A DNA stretch of 64,000 nucleotides from Verrucomicrobiaceae bacterium. Its GTDB lineage: Bacteria; Verrucomicrobiota; Verrucomicrobiia; Verrucomicrobiales; Verrucomicrobiaceae. A program made the position numbers and the translations under genes. The notes beneath the pieces are model-generated. The model had not been told where the DNA came from and searched no databases. It saw only the letters and a program-made list of their open reading frames with translations. This document shows positions 17,423 to 24,655 of the stretch, piece by piece; the stretch's first letter is position 1; each line of letters starts with the position of its first letter. The stretch covers positions 351,590-415,589 of the forward strand of contig JABTUN010000005.1 of assembly GCA_015075365.1 (NCBI GenBank), written 5' to 3'.

Positions 17423-18025
17423 TCAGGCTTGGCGCATCCCCCTCTTTTGAAGCAGGTTTGCAATGTCGCTGCCGATTTGTTCCAACATGAAGCGATCCGA
17501 ATCACCGATCAGAATGTTGACGTCGATTTTAGGATCGAGGTGCTCTAGGACAGCTTCAACCACTTCGATCCTGCCGCTGCGGGCAGATACAGCGAGGACG
17601 GATTCGCCATCCGAATTGATCAACGCAGCCGATGCTCCCAAACCAAGGAGGAACCTGCAGGTGGTGGCATCACCCATGAATGCCGCCAGCATCAAAGGCG
17701 TTTCGCCATTTTGATTGACCGGATCGATTGCGGCGCCGTGTTTCAGCAGGAGGCGGCACATGTTTTCGTTTCGAAGCTGTGCAGCCTCCGCAAAGGGTGT
17801 GGAACCAAAATGATTGGTTGGATCGACCGATGCGCCCAGATCAAGCAGGGCTTTCACAATGTCCTCGCGATACTCTATGGCAGACCAATGCAGCAGCGTC
17901 TCGCCGAGGCCGCTGCGCACGTCGAGCAAAGACCGATCCCCCCGAACACGAGCCAAAGCCTCATCCATGTTCTCCAGGAACACATTCCTGATCTCGTAGA
18001 ATCGCGGATCGCCGTTCGCTGACAT
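17423..18025 (-). CDS. Small ankyrin-repeat protein
   Basis: 200 aa from the ATG at 18025; the adjacent GTG at 18028 would add one residue. Four ankyrin repeats are clear (GETLLHWSAIEYREDIVKAL, GSTPFAEAAQLRNENMCRLL, GETPLMLAAFMGDATTCRFL, GESVLAVSARSGRIEVVEAV). There is no signal peptide, so it is likely cytoplasmic, unlike the neighbouring ankyrin protein. The start overlaps the DUF1552 stop by one base (TGATG), implying coupled translation. Its role is unknown; binding the DUF1552 protein before Tat export is one possibility. Confidence 0.88.
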   Translation of the reverse strand: MSANGDPRFYEIRNVFLENMDEALARVRGDRSLLDVRSGLGETLLHWSAIEYREDIVKALLDLGASVDPTNHFGSTPFAEAAQLRNENMCRLLLKHGAAIDPVNQNGETPLMLAAFMGDATTCRFLLGLGASAALINSDGESVLAVSARSGRIEVVEAVLEHLDPKIDVNILIGDSDRFMLEQIGSDIANLLQKRGMRQA

Positions 18026-19353
18026 CACAGCACCTCAATGATTCCACTGCTGTCGCCGAACTTTTCCAGCTTCACGCCTGCTTTGTCGAGCAGCGTGAGA
18101 TGCAAGTTCGCGAGCGGGATGGTTTTCTCATTTCGCAGATGGCGGTTGCCTTTCACGCCTGCGCTGGCACCACCGGCGACGATGATGGGGAGGTTGGTGT
18201 GGTCATGGACGTTGGGGTTGCCCATGCCGCTGCCGTAGAGGAGCAGCGTGTGATCGAGCAACGTGCCGTCGCCTTCCTTCACGGCGGCGAGTTTGGCGAG
18301 GTATTCGGCGAAGAGGTTGACGTGGAAGGCGTTGATCTTCGACATGCGCTCGATCTTGGCCGGGTCGTTGCCGTGATGGCTGAGCGGATGATGCGGATCG
18401 CTGACGCCGATCTCGGGGTAGGTGCGGTTTGAGGTCTCGCGCGCGAGCTGGAAGGTGATGACGCGCGTGACATCGCCCTGCATGGCGAGGAGCTGGAGGT
18501 CAAACATGAGCCGCGCATGCTCCGCGTAGCTCGCAGGCACGCCGCTCGGCCGCGAGAGGTCCGGCAGCTCGTTTTCCGCGACAGCGGACTGTGCCTTTTC
18601 GATGCGGCGCTCGACCTCGCGGATACTTTCGAGGTATTGGTTCACGCGATCGCGATCCTGCGGGCCGAGTTGCTTCGCGAGGCGCTGCATGTCGTCCTTG
18701 ATGAAGTCGAGCAAGCTCGCACGGCGCTGCAAAGCGGCCTGACGATCCGTTTTGCTGCCGCCATCGCCAAAGAGCTGCTCAAACACCAGCCGCGGATGCG
18801 CCTCGGCAGGCAGTGGTGTGGTAGGCGAGGACCACGAGAGGTTGTTTTGATACACGCAGGCATAGCCGTTGTCGCACTGGCCGACGACCTGCATCAAATC
18901 CATTGCCAGCTCCAGTGACGGCAGCTGCGTCTGCTGCCCGATGGCCTTCGCGGCGATCTGGTCGGCGGTGGTGCCGTTGTAGTAATCGCTGCTCTCCGTG
19001 TGCTTCACTCGCGCGGCACTAAGGAAGCTCGCGTTCGACGTGGCATGCGTGCCGGGATACGCAGGCTCGAGTTCGAGATTCGAGATGACCGTGCAATGCT
19101 GCCGCACCGGCTCCAGTGACTTCAAAATCGGCGAAAGCTGCTCCAGCGAGCTCGTCGCGCCGAGATTCCACCGCGAGTGATCCGTGCCCATCGGGATGTA
19201 AATGTAGCTCAGCCGTTTCGCCGGCTGCGCCACCCGATTCGCCGCCGTGGCCGCCGGGATCATCGCCTCCAGAAGCGGCAGCGACAACGTCGCCCCCACG
19301 CCGCGCAGCAGATGGCGGCGGGACAAAGCTTTGCGTGTGGTGAAGGTGCTCAT
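18025..19353 (-). CDS. DUF1552 protein with Tat-type signal (second copy)
   Basis: 442 aa from the ATG at 19353. The N-terminus has a twin-arginine signal (SRRHLLRGVGATLSLPLLEA). Family blocks include KRLSYIYIPMGTDHSRWNLG, LPSLELAMDL, the helix RVNQYLESIREVERRIEKAQ, DPHHPLSHHGNDPAKIERMS and DHTLLLYGSGMGNPNVHDHT near the C-terminus. DUF1552 proteins are usually encoded beside DUF1592 cytochromes in Verrucomicrobiota and Planctomycetes; their reaction is unproven. Here the partner DUF1592 gene (20486-22669) lies upstream on the same strand, but an AbiEii-like pair on the opposite strand sits between them. The downstream ankyrin gene overlaps it. Confidence 0.92.
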   Translation of the reverse strand: MSTFTTRKALSRRHLLRGVGATLSLPLLEAMIPAATAANRVAQPAKRLSYIYIPMGTDHSRWNLGATSSLEQLSPILKSLEPVRQHCTVISNLELEPAYPGTHATSNASFLSAARVKHTESSDYYNGTTADQIAAKAIGQQTQLPSLELAMDLMQVVGQCDNGYACVYQNNLSWSSPTTPLPAEAHPRLVFEQLFGDGGSKTDRQAALQRRASLLDFIKDDMQRLAKQLGPQDRDRVNQYLESIREVERRIEKAQSAVAENELPDLSRPSGVPASYAEHARLMFDLQLLAMQGDVTRVITFQLARETSNRTYPEIGVSDPHHPLSHHGNDPAKIERMSKINAFHVNLFAEYLAKLAAVKEGDGTLLDHTLLLYGSGMGNPNVHDHTNLPIIVAGGASAGVKGNRHLRNEKTIPLANLHLTLLDKAGVKLEKFGDSSGIIEVL

Positions 19354-19465
19354 GGCAGGTGAAACGGCGTTGAGGGTGGGAAACTGACACAAAGCCTGCT
19401 CTTGTACGGTTAGTATCCTCTTAAACCACACTTGAGCCAGGGCCTCTGGCAAACTAAACTGCTAC

Positions 19466-19684
19466 ATGGTCATCGACACCGCAGAAGCCCCCAGCCGGCC
19501 CGTTTCACCCGAAGTGGTGGAAATGGCGCGTCAGGCTGTGCGGGATTTTCATGAGTGTTTTTGGTGGTGGAACCCAGGGTTCGTTCCCGAGACGGTGGAG
19601 GATGTCCGGGAAATCGTCTTCAATCTCCGCAAAGGCAGCCACAAAGCCTGGCAGCGAGCCCAAGAACTCAACGCATGCCTTTAA
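19466..19684 (+). CDS. Small protein upstream of AbiEii-like gene (candidate partner)
   Basis: 72 aa, acidic, with tryptophans in FHECFWWWNPGFVPE and a C-terminus HKAWQRAQELNACL. It overlaps the next gene by ten bases, which implies coupled translation. In the AbiE type IV toxin-antitoxin layout the first gene encodes the antitoxin. This protein is much shorter than AbiEi and shows no clear winged helix, so the antitoxin role rests on position only. It may instead be an unrelated small protein found next to such nucleotidyltransferases. Confidence 0.65.
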   Translation: MVIDTAEAPSRPVSPEVVEMARQAVRDFHECFWWWNPGFVPETVEDVREIVFNLRKGSHKAWQRAQELNACL

Positions 19685-20475
19685 CCCCGCTCCAGAAAGA
19701 GGTGCTCGGCGTGCTGGCATCCAATCGCAGTGAAGAAAGCCACTTTGCTGGAGGTCTTGTGCTCAACGCCACCGAGCAATCGGCCCGCTTCAGCCACGAT
19801 TTCGACATTTTTCATGAAGCCGATGAAGAGGTGGCGCGAGCGAGTGATAGCGATGTGGCTGCTTTACGAGCGGCCGGATATGAAGTGCATCAGGCGGTGG
19901 GTGATTGGCTAAACCCGACGAGCTTTCGCAAAGCGAAAATGATTCATGGCGGTGAGGAACTGGAGATCGACTGGGCGGCTGACTCAGCTTTTCGTTTCTT
20001 CCCGATCCAGCGTGATGAGGTGCTGGGATGGAGACTGCACCTCTTTGATATGGCCACGAACAAGGCGCTGGCTCTGGCCGCACGTTCGGTGACTCGTGAC
20101 TATGTGGACATCGTGGAGCTGGACTCCATTTATCCACTGGAGGCCATCATTTGGGCCGCTTGTGGCAAAGATGAGGGCTACAGCCCGATGCTGCTGCTGG
20201 ACATGATGCGCCGCTTTGCCCGCATCAATCCCCGCCAACTCGAAACCATCCAAGCCCGTCAGCTCGATCCCATCGAGCTAAAGAAAGCCTGGATCGCCAT
20301 GTCGGACCGGGCTGATACGGAGATCACCCGCCTCGCTGACACACAGCCGGAGATTCCTATCGGTGTGGCCTTTGTGAATGAAAATGGCGAGCCCGGCTGG
20401 ATCGGTAACGACAGCACGCTGCGCATTCACCGGCCGAGTGTGCGTGGCTGCCTGCCTGTGGTGAAGGGCACATGA
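19675..20475 (+). CDS. AbiEii/AbiGii-like nucleotidyltransferase (DUF1814 type)
   Basis: 266 aa from the ATG at 19675; the frame is open further upstream but only as a shadow of the overlapping small gene. The nucleotidyltransferase core is visible: GG in HFAGGLVLNATEQSARFSHD, then FDIFH supplying the D-x-D-like acidic pair, and a third acidic residue in EELEIDW. The helical part has LFDMATNKALALAARSVTRD and YVDIVELDSIYP, typical of this family. AbiEii toxins transfer nucleotides to tRNA or other targets and arrest growth. It stands on the opposite strand from the DUF1592 and DUF1552 genes around it, which suggests insertion of a two-gene cassette. Its stop is ten bases from the DUF1592 stop (convergent). 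Confidence 0.75.
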   Translation: MPLTPLQKEVLGVLASNRSEESHFAGGLVLNATEQSARFSHDFDIFHEADEEVARASDSDVAALRAAGYEVHQAVGDWLNPTSFRKAKMIHGGEELEIDWAADSAFRFFPIQRDEVLGWRLHLFDMATNKALALAARSVTRDYVDIVELDSIYPLEAIIWAACGKDEGYSPMLLLDMMRRFARINPRQLETIQARQLDPIELKKAWIAMSDRADTEITRLADTQPEIPIGVAFVNENGEPGWIGNDSTLRIHRPSVRGCLPVVKGT

Positions 20476-20485
20476 TCCAGCTGGA

Positions 20486-22669
20486 TCACTTGGATGAGAC
20501 AAACGAAGCGCTCGTGACAATCCCGACAATGATCTCACTGAACTTCCAGCCGTTCGCCTTGGCCCGACTCACGATCTTTCGCACGGCGGGCATATCGTTG
20601 GCTTCGAGACCGCGACCGAGGGCGTAAGTCATGAGTTTTTCCGTGAAGGCGGTGGCGAAGAGTTCGGGGCGCTTCAAGAGCGTGTCTTCGAGACCACTCA
20701 CGCCTTCAAACTCGCTGCCATCGGCGAAACCGCCACGTGCATCGGCTTCGGCACGCCAGCGGCCGATGGCGTCGTAGTTTTCCAAGGCGAAGCCGACGGG
20801 GTCCATGAGATTGTGGCAACTGGCGCAGGCGGCCATTTCGCGATGCTTCGCAAGTCGCTCGCGGATGGGGAGGCTTTCGGAGATGACGCCATCGAGGGCG
20901 GGCACATTTGGCGGCGGCGGTGGTAGCTCGGTGGCGAGCAGGTTCTTCAATATCCAATGCCCGCGAATCACTGGCGAGGTGCGTGTGGCATAGCTGGTGA
21001 CGGTGAGGATGCTGCCCTGACGCAGGAGGCCGCCGCGTTGCGTCGGCGCATCGAGTTTCACCTCGCGGAAGCGGCTGCCGTGGATGTGCGGGATGCCGTA
21101 GTGCGCGGCGAGACGTTCATCGAGCCAGGTGCGATCCGTGCGCAGTAGATCGAGCACGCTGCGGTCGTTTTCGATCACATCGGCAAAGAGCAGGCTCGTC
21201 TCGGTGCGCAGCGATTCGCGGAGGTTGTGATCGAAGTCGGGAAACAGCCTCGCGTCCGGCGTGATGGCATCGAGATTGCGCAGATAGAGCCATTGATCGG
21301 CGAAGTTGGTCACCAGTGCCTTTGCACGCGGATCGCGCAGCATGCGTCGGGCCTGCGCTTCGAGATCGAGCGGATGCTGCGAGAGCAGTTCGTCATCAGG
21401 AAGGCTGCTCCAGAGGAAAAAGGCCAGTTTGGAGGCCAAAGCGGCTTCATCGCCCTTTTGCTCCGTGCGGAACAAAAACTCGCGACTGACCAAAATCGCC
21501 GCGAGAGCAGACTCGATGCCTTTTTCGAGTGAAGCAGCCTCGCGAACGAATGGAAGCATGCGCTCGAGATCGGCCGCCGTGATGTCACGGCGCCATGCAC
21601 GACGCAAAATCGGCTTCAAGATGGCCTCGGGGTCGGTTTTACTCGCTCCGAAGATCAAACGACGGCTCGGCGTGTCGCCCGCGCCCTCAGCCTTGAGCGG
21701 GCCGGTGATGGTGACCTGATATACGGCAGGATTCAGTCGCGGATGACGGTGCAGGTTGTAGCTCGATTTGTAGGGCTGGCGCAGTCGTTCCAGCACCGGC
21801 GAGCCATTCGGCAAAAACGTCACGCCGAGGTCATGTTGCCCACCGGTGATGTGAAAGCGGGCTTTGAGATGCGCGTCGATCTTCTCGTAGTTTTTGTCCT
21901 TGGTCGGTTGGACGGTGAACTCGCTCTTTATTTCGCGGTCGAGCAGGATTTGAAGCTGATGCTGGCCGTGCATGCCCTCGACCTGCTCGTTGCGATCCCG
22001 CTGGAGGCGCACCTGCACCTCGTAGTCGCCGCTTTGCGCGAAGACATGCTTCACCAGCACGCCGCCGCGTGTGCCGAGCGGCAATCCTGGCACGTGATAC
22101 TCCTGCGTGATGTCCGGTCGCACGCGGATGGCGGTGATCTCCGGCTGCGTCGAAGTGCCCACGGCCTGTCGCGCGATTTTTTGCGCCGCGCTGATGTAGC
22201 GGTCGAGCAAGGCAGGCGGCAAATCGCCGACGGTGACGTTGTCAAAGCCGTGGCTGATCTCGTCCGTTGGAAAGGCCGCCTTCGCATCAAACTCGATCGC
22301 GAGCAGATCACGCACGGCATTTTGATACTCGGTGCGCGTGAGACGACGAAATGCCGGACCTGCGATGGCCTTGGGCGGTTGAGCATCGAGTTCCGTCGTC
22401 AACGCGGCGATGAGTTCATCGTAACCTTCTTCATCCGGCCTCTTTTTGCCGACGGGCGGCATGTGGCGTGCGTTGAGCTGCTTCACCACCTTTTCCCATG
22501 TGGCCGCATGCTTCGCGATGCCATCTTGGAGGATCGAATCGAGATCCACGCCGCCCTTTTTCGTGTCCGCATCATGGCAGTCGATGCAGAAACGCTCCAG
22601 CGCGGAAAAAGTAGTTTGGGCTTTAGCCCAATCTGGAAGGCAACAGAGAATGAGAAGGAGATAGCGCAT
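20486..22669 (-). CDS. DUF1592/DUF1588/DUF1585 cytochrome-type protein (second copy) with REP-encoded signal-peptide end
   Basis: 727 aa from the ATG at 22669. A haem c motif lies at the mature N-terminus (CIDCH, 28-32, followed by KKGGVDLDS) and a second in the C-terminal region (CASCHNLMDPVGFALENYDA). Between them come the DUF1587 block (RLTRTEYQNAVRDLL), DUF1595/DUF1592 blocks (KLAFFLWSSLPDDELL, QWLYLRNLD) and DUF1588/DUF1585 blocks (GILPVIRGHW-like TSPVIRGHWILKNLLATELP). It should be exported and electron-carrying; the substrate is unknown. The signal peptide is MRYLLLILCCLPDWAKA, and W14-F21 (WAKAQTTF), including the AKA cleavage site, are encoded by a family A REP half. The start overlaps the RAYT-A stop as TAATG. 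Confidence 0.93.
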   Translation of the reverse strand: MRYLLLILCCLPDWAKAQTTFSALERFCIDCHDADTKKGGVDLDSILQDGIAKHAATWEKVVKQLNARHMPPVGKKRPDEEGYDELIAALTTELDAQPPKAIAGPAFRRLTRTEYQNAVRDLLAIEFDAKAAFPTDEISHGFDNVTVGDLPPALLDRYISAAQKIARQAVGTSTQPEITAIRVRPDITQEYHVPGLPLGTRGGVLVKHVFAQSGDYEVQVRLQRDRNEQVEGMHGQHQLQILLDREIKSEFTVQPTKDKNYEKIDAHLKARFHITGGQHDLGVTFLPNGSPVLERLRQPYKSSYNLHRHPRLNPAVYQVTITGPLKAEGAGDTPSRRLIFGASKTDPEAILKPILRRAWRRDITAADLERMLPFVREAASLEKGIESALAAILVSREFLFRTEQKGDEAALASKLAFFLWSSLPDDELLSQHPLDLEAQARRMLRDPRAKALVTNFADQWLYLRNLDAITPDARLFPDFDHNLRESLRTETSLLFADVIENDRSVLDLLRTDRTWLDERLAAHYGIPHIHGSRFREVKLDAPTQRGGLLRQGSILTVTSYATRTSPVIRGHWILKNLLATELPPPPPNVPALDGVISESLPIRERLAKHREMAACASCHNLMDPVGFALENYDAIGRWRAEADARGGFADGSEFEGVSGLEDTLLKRPELFATAFTEKLMTYALGRGLEANDMPAVRKIVSRAKANGWKFSEIIVGIVTSASFVSSK
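22606..22631 (+). repeat. REP family A half-element within the DUF1592 signal-peptide region
   Basis: Single family A arm, AAAAAGTAGTTTGGGCTTTA then GCCCAA. Read on the minus strand it encodes WAKAQTTF of the downstream cytochrome gene. It forms an inverted pair with 22713-22738, with 81 bases between the arms that contain the gene start and the RAYT-A stop. Confidence 0.92.
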
Positions 22670-23361
22670 TAGCGGCCTTGTTGGTTGAGCTGGTCGATGT
22701 GGGCTTTGAAGGCTTGGGCTGAAGCCCAAACTACTTTTCCCAGTCCACACGCGTACTCGCCTTCCTTTAAGCCAGCCTTGATGGGATTTTCGGCGATGTA
22801 GCGGCGGTAGTGCTGCGTCTGGGCTTCACTGCGCACGATGTGATCGTAGGGCTCAGCCTGCCACAACGTGCCAGTGCGATTGAGTGCCTTGTTGATGTCG
22901 CTGGCGCTGCCGCCTTTCCACACGCGAACCACTTCACCGAGCGTTTTGCCCGTTGGCGTGACCAAAGCATGAAGATGATTGGGCATGATGACCCAGGCAT
23001 CGAGTTCGCAACTGGGCTCTTGGGTGGCGAATAGACGTTGGATGAGCAGCTCTCGAAGATGGGTGAGGCGTAGATGACACTCACCACGGCCTTGATCTAG
23101 CCAGTCGTGCCATTTGGCAGTGAAAACGGTGTGAAACTCGTGGCGCTCGGTTTCCGATAGTGAATCGAGTTGAGTGATGTCGGCGATGCCATGGCTTTGG
23201 AGCCAGTTTTCGCGTTGCTGATGCCACTCGCGAAGCTTCTCCTGCGGCATGGAGTCCGCGAGGCGTGAGGTGATGAAATACATCGTTCCCTCCTGACGCC
23301 AGTGCGGCAGGTGGCCGTGATGGGCGTGGATCTCTTCGCGAGGGTTGAAGTATTTAGGCAT
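22669..23361 (-). CDS. REP-associated tyrosine transposase (RAYT-A)
   Basis: 230 aa from the ATG at 23361 (a TTG at 23367 is less likely). It is a Y1-type HUH nuclease of the IS200-like RAYT class: YFITSRLADS strand, HUH-type motif HLH in VIMPNHLHALV (129-131), WKGGSASDIN, and a C-terminal helix EPYDHIVRSEAQTQHYRRYI followed by AENPIKAGL with candidate catalytic tyrosines. RAYTs cut single-stranded REP hairpins next to a GTAG-like tetranucleotide. Family A REPs lie at both ends (22713-22738 inside its 3' end, 23366-23427 before its start). Its C-terminal KVVWASAQAF is REP-encoded. The stop overlaps the start of the downstream DUF1592 gene, so it is now part of that operon. Confidence 0.93.
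   Translation of the reverse strand: MPKYFNPREEIHAHHGHLPHWRQEGTMYFITSRLADSMPQEKLREWHQQRENWLQSHGIADITQLDSLSETERHEFHTVFTAKWHDWLDQGRGECHLRLTHLRELLIQRLFATQEPSCELDAWVIMPNHLHALVTPTGKTLGEVVRVWKGGSASDINKALNRTGTLWQAEPYDHIVRSEAQTQHYRRYIAENPIKAGLKEGEYACGLGKVVWASAQAFKAHIDQLNQQGR
22713..22738 (-). repeat. REP family A half-element inside the RAYT-A 3' end
   Basis: Reverse-oriented arm (GGCTTGGGCTGAAGCCCAAA then CTACTT) within the last codons of RAYT-A. Its loop reads CTTCAG on the minus strand rather than CTTTAG. Confidence 0.92.
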
Positions 23362-23365
23362 CGGC

Positions 23366-23427
23366 AAAGTAGCTTGGGCTTCAGCCCAATGGTTTCAGAG
23401 GCTTGGGCTAAAGCCCAAACAACTTTT
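23366..23427. repeat. REP family A doublet between RAYT-A and DUF1552
   Basis: Complete inverted pair. The left arm is AAAGTAGCTTGGGCTTCAGC plus CCAA; the right arm is CTTGGGCTAAAGCCCAAACA with ACTTT. It begins five bases before the RAYT-A start and covers the last codons and TAG stop of the DUF1552 gene. Confidence 0.95.
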
Positions 23428-24655
23428 TTAAAGGCCCCGTGCTGTCCGCAAAGCGTTCCTGCTTCACACCGGCCTGTTGCGCCATCGTGAGCCAGAGATC
23501 GGCGAGCGGGCGTTTGCCTTCGTAGTGGAAATGGCCGCGCTTCCAGTTGCCGCCGGCGATGAGCACCTGGAGGTCGGCGTAGTTGTGCTGGTCGCCATCG
23601 CTGATGCCGCTGCCCATGACGAGTGTGGTGCTGTCGAGCAGGCCGGTGGCCCGGAGGCGCTCGACGACGTGTGCGTAGAACTCCATGTGATAGCGGTCAA
23701 TGAGGGCGAGCTTGTCCTTGGCTTCATCGCCCTTGGTATGGGTCAGGACATGGTGGTTCTGCGGTTTGTCGAAAAGGCCGTCGTAGAGCGTGGGATTGTC
23801 CCAGCGCTCCGGTGCGACGAGCAGGGTGGCGACGCGGGTGATGTCATTTTGAAAAGCGTGGATGAACAGCTCGGCCATGAGCTTCAAATACTCGCTGCGC
23901 TTTTCCGGGATGCCCTTCGGTTCCGGCAAGGCTGGCTTGCCGATGCGTTGGGCGGCTGCCTCGGCGCGTTGGATGCGCTGCTCGGTGCTGCGGACGCTTT
24001 CGAGATACTCGCCGAGCTTTTGTTTGTCCTCACCGCCGAGGCGTTTCTCGAGGCTGTGTGCCTGCGCGAGCACCGCGTCGAGGATGCTGCGCTGCGGGCC
24101 GCCCTGGCTTTGACCAAAGAGACGCTGGAACACGGCTCGCGGGTTCTTTTCCGTATTCGCCGCGTAGCCGGGGCCATACCACGAGATGCATTCGAAGTAT
24201 TTTGTCTCCTTGTTGTCGGTGAAGTCGTTCGTGCTGAGTTCCAGCGAAGGTAGAGCCGTGTCCGCGCCGATCTGGCGGGCGATGAGCTGATCGAGCGTGA
24301 GGTTCGTCGGGAAACCACCATCGAGGGTTTCCTGCGGTGCGGATGACGTGAGCCAGCACGAGCCAGCCTGCGCGTGAACGCCCGTTCCTGGCACAAACTG
24401 GCGGTCCAGGCCGGTGATGAAGGCGAGATCGTCTTTGATCTTCGAGAGAGGCTCCAGCGTGGATGTCAGAGTCAGCGGGTTCAGGCCTTGGGCGGCTTTT
24501 TGCGGAAGCAGTTTGCTCTGCAGGTAGCCGTTCGGCGTGTAGATGAAGGCGAAGCGGCGCGGTGAGGCTGCTGGCGCGGCCTTGGCAAGGCTTTCAAAAA
24601 GCGGCAGGCCGAGCGTGATGCCGGTGGAGCGGAGAAAATGGCGGCGATTCATCAT
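23408..24655 (-). CDS. DUF1552 protein with Tat-type signal (first copy)
   Basis: 415 aa. Starts MMNRRHFLRSTGITLGLPLF, a twin-arginine-type signal. Family blocks are RRFAFIYTPNGYLQSKLLPQ, LPSLELSTNDF, the helix KLGEYLESVRSTEQRIQRAE and TTLVMGSGISDGDQHNYADL. The reaction is unknown; these proteins go with DUF1592 cytochromes, and the DUF1592 gene immediately upstream overlaps it (ATGA). It is shorter than the second copy (442 aa). The last codons (FGL, then TAG) are read from a REP arm, so the native C-terminus may have been replaced when the REP arrived. Confidence 0.93.
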   Translation of the reverse strand: MMNRRHFLRSTGITLGLPLFESLAKAAPAASPRRFAFIYTPNGYLQSKLLPQKAAQGLNPLTLTSTLEPLSKIKDDLAFITGLDRQFVPGTGVHAQAGSCWLTSSAPQETLDGGFPTNLTLDQLIARQIGADTALPSLELSTNDFTDNKETKYFECISWYGPGYAANTEKNPRAVFQRLFGQSQGGPQRSILDAVLAQAHSLEKRLGGEDKQKLGEYLESVRSTEQRIQRAEAAAQRIGKPALPEPKGIPEKRSEYLKLMAELFIHAFQNDITRVATLLVAPERWDNPTLYDGLFDKPQNHHVLTHTKGDEAKDKLALIDRYHMEFYAHVVERLRATGLLDSTTLVMGSGISDGDQHNYADLQVLIAGGNWKRGHFHYEGKRPLADLWLTMAQQAGVKQERFADSTGPLKKLFGL

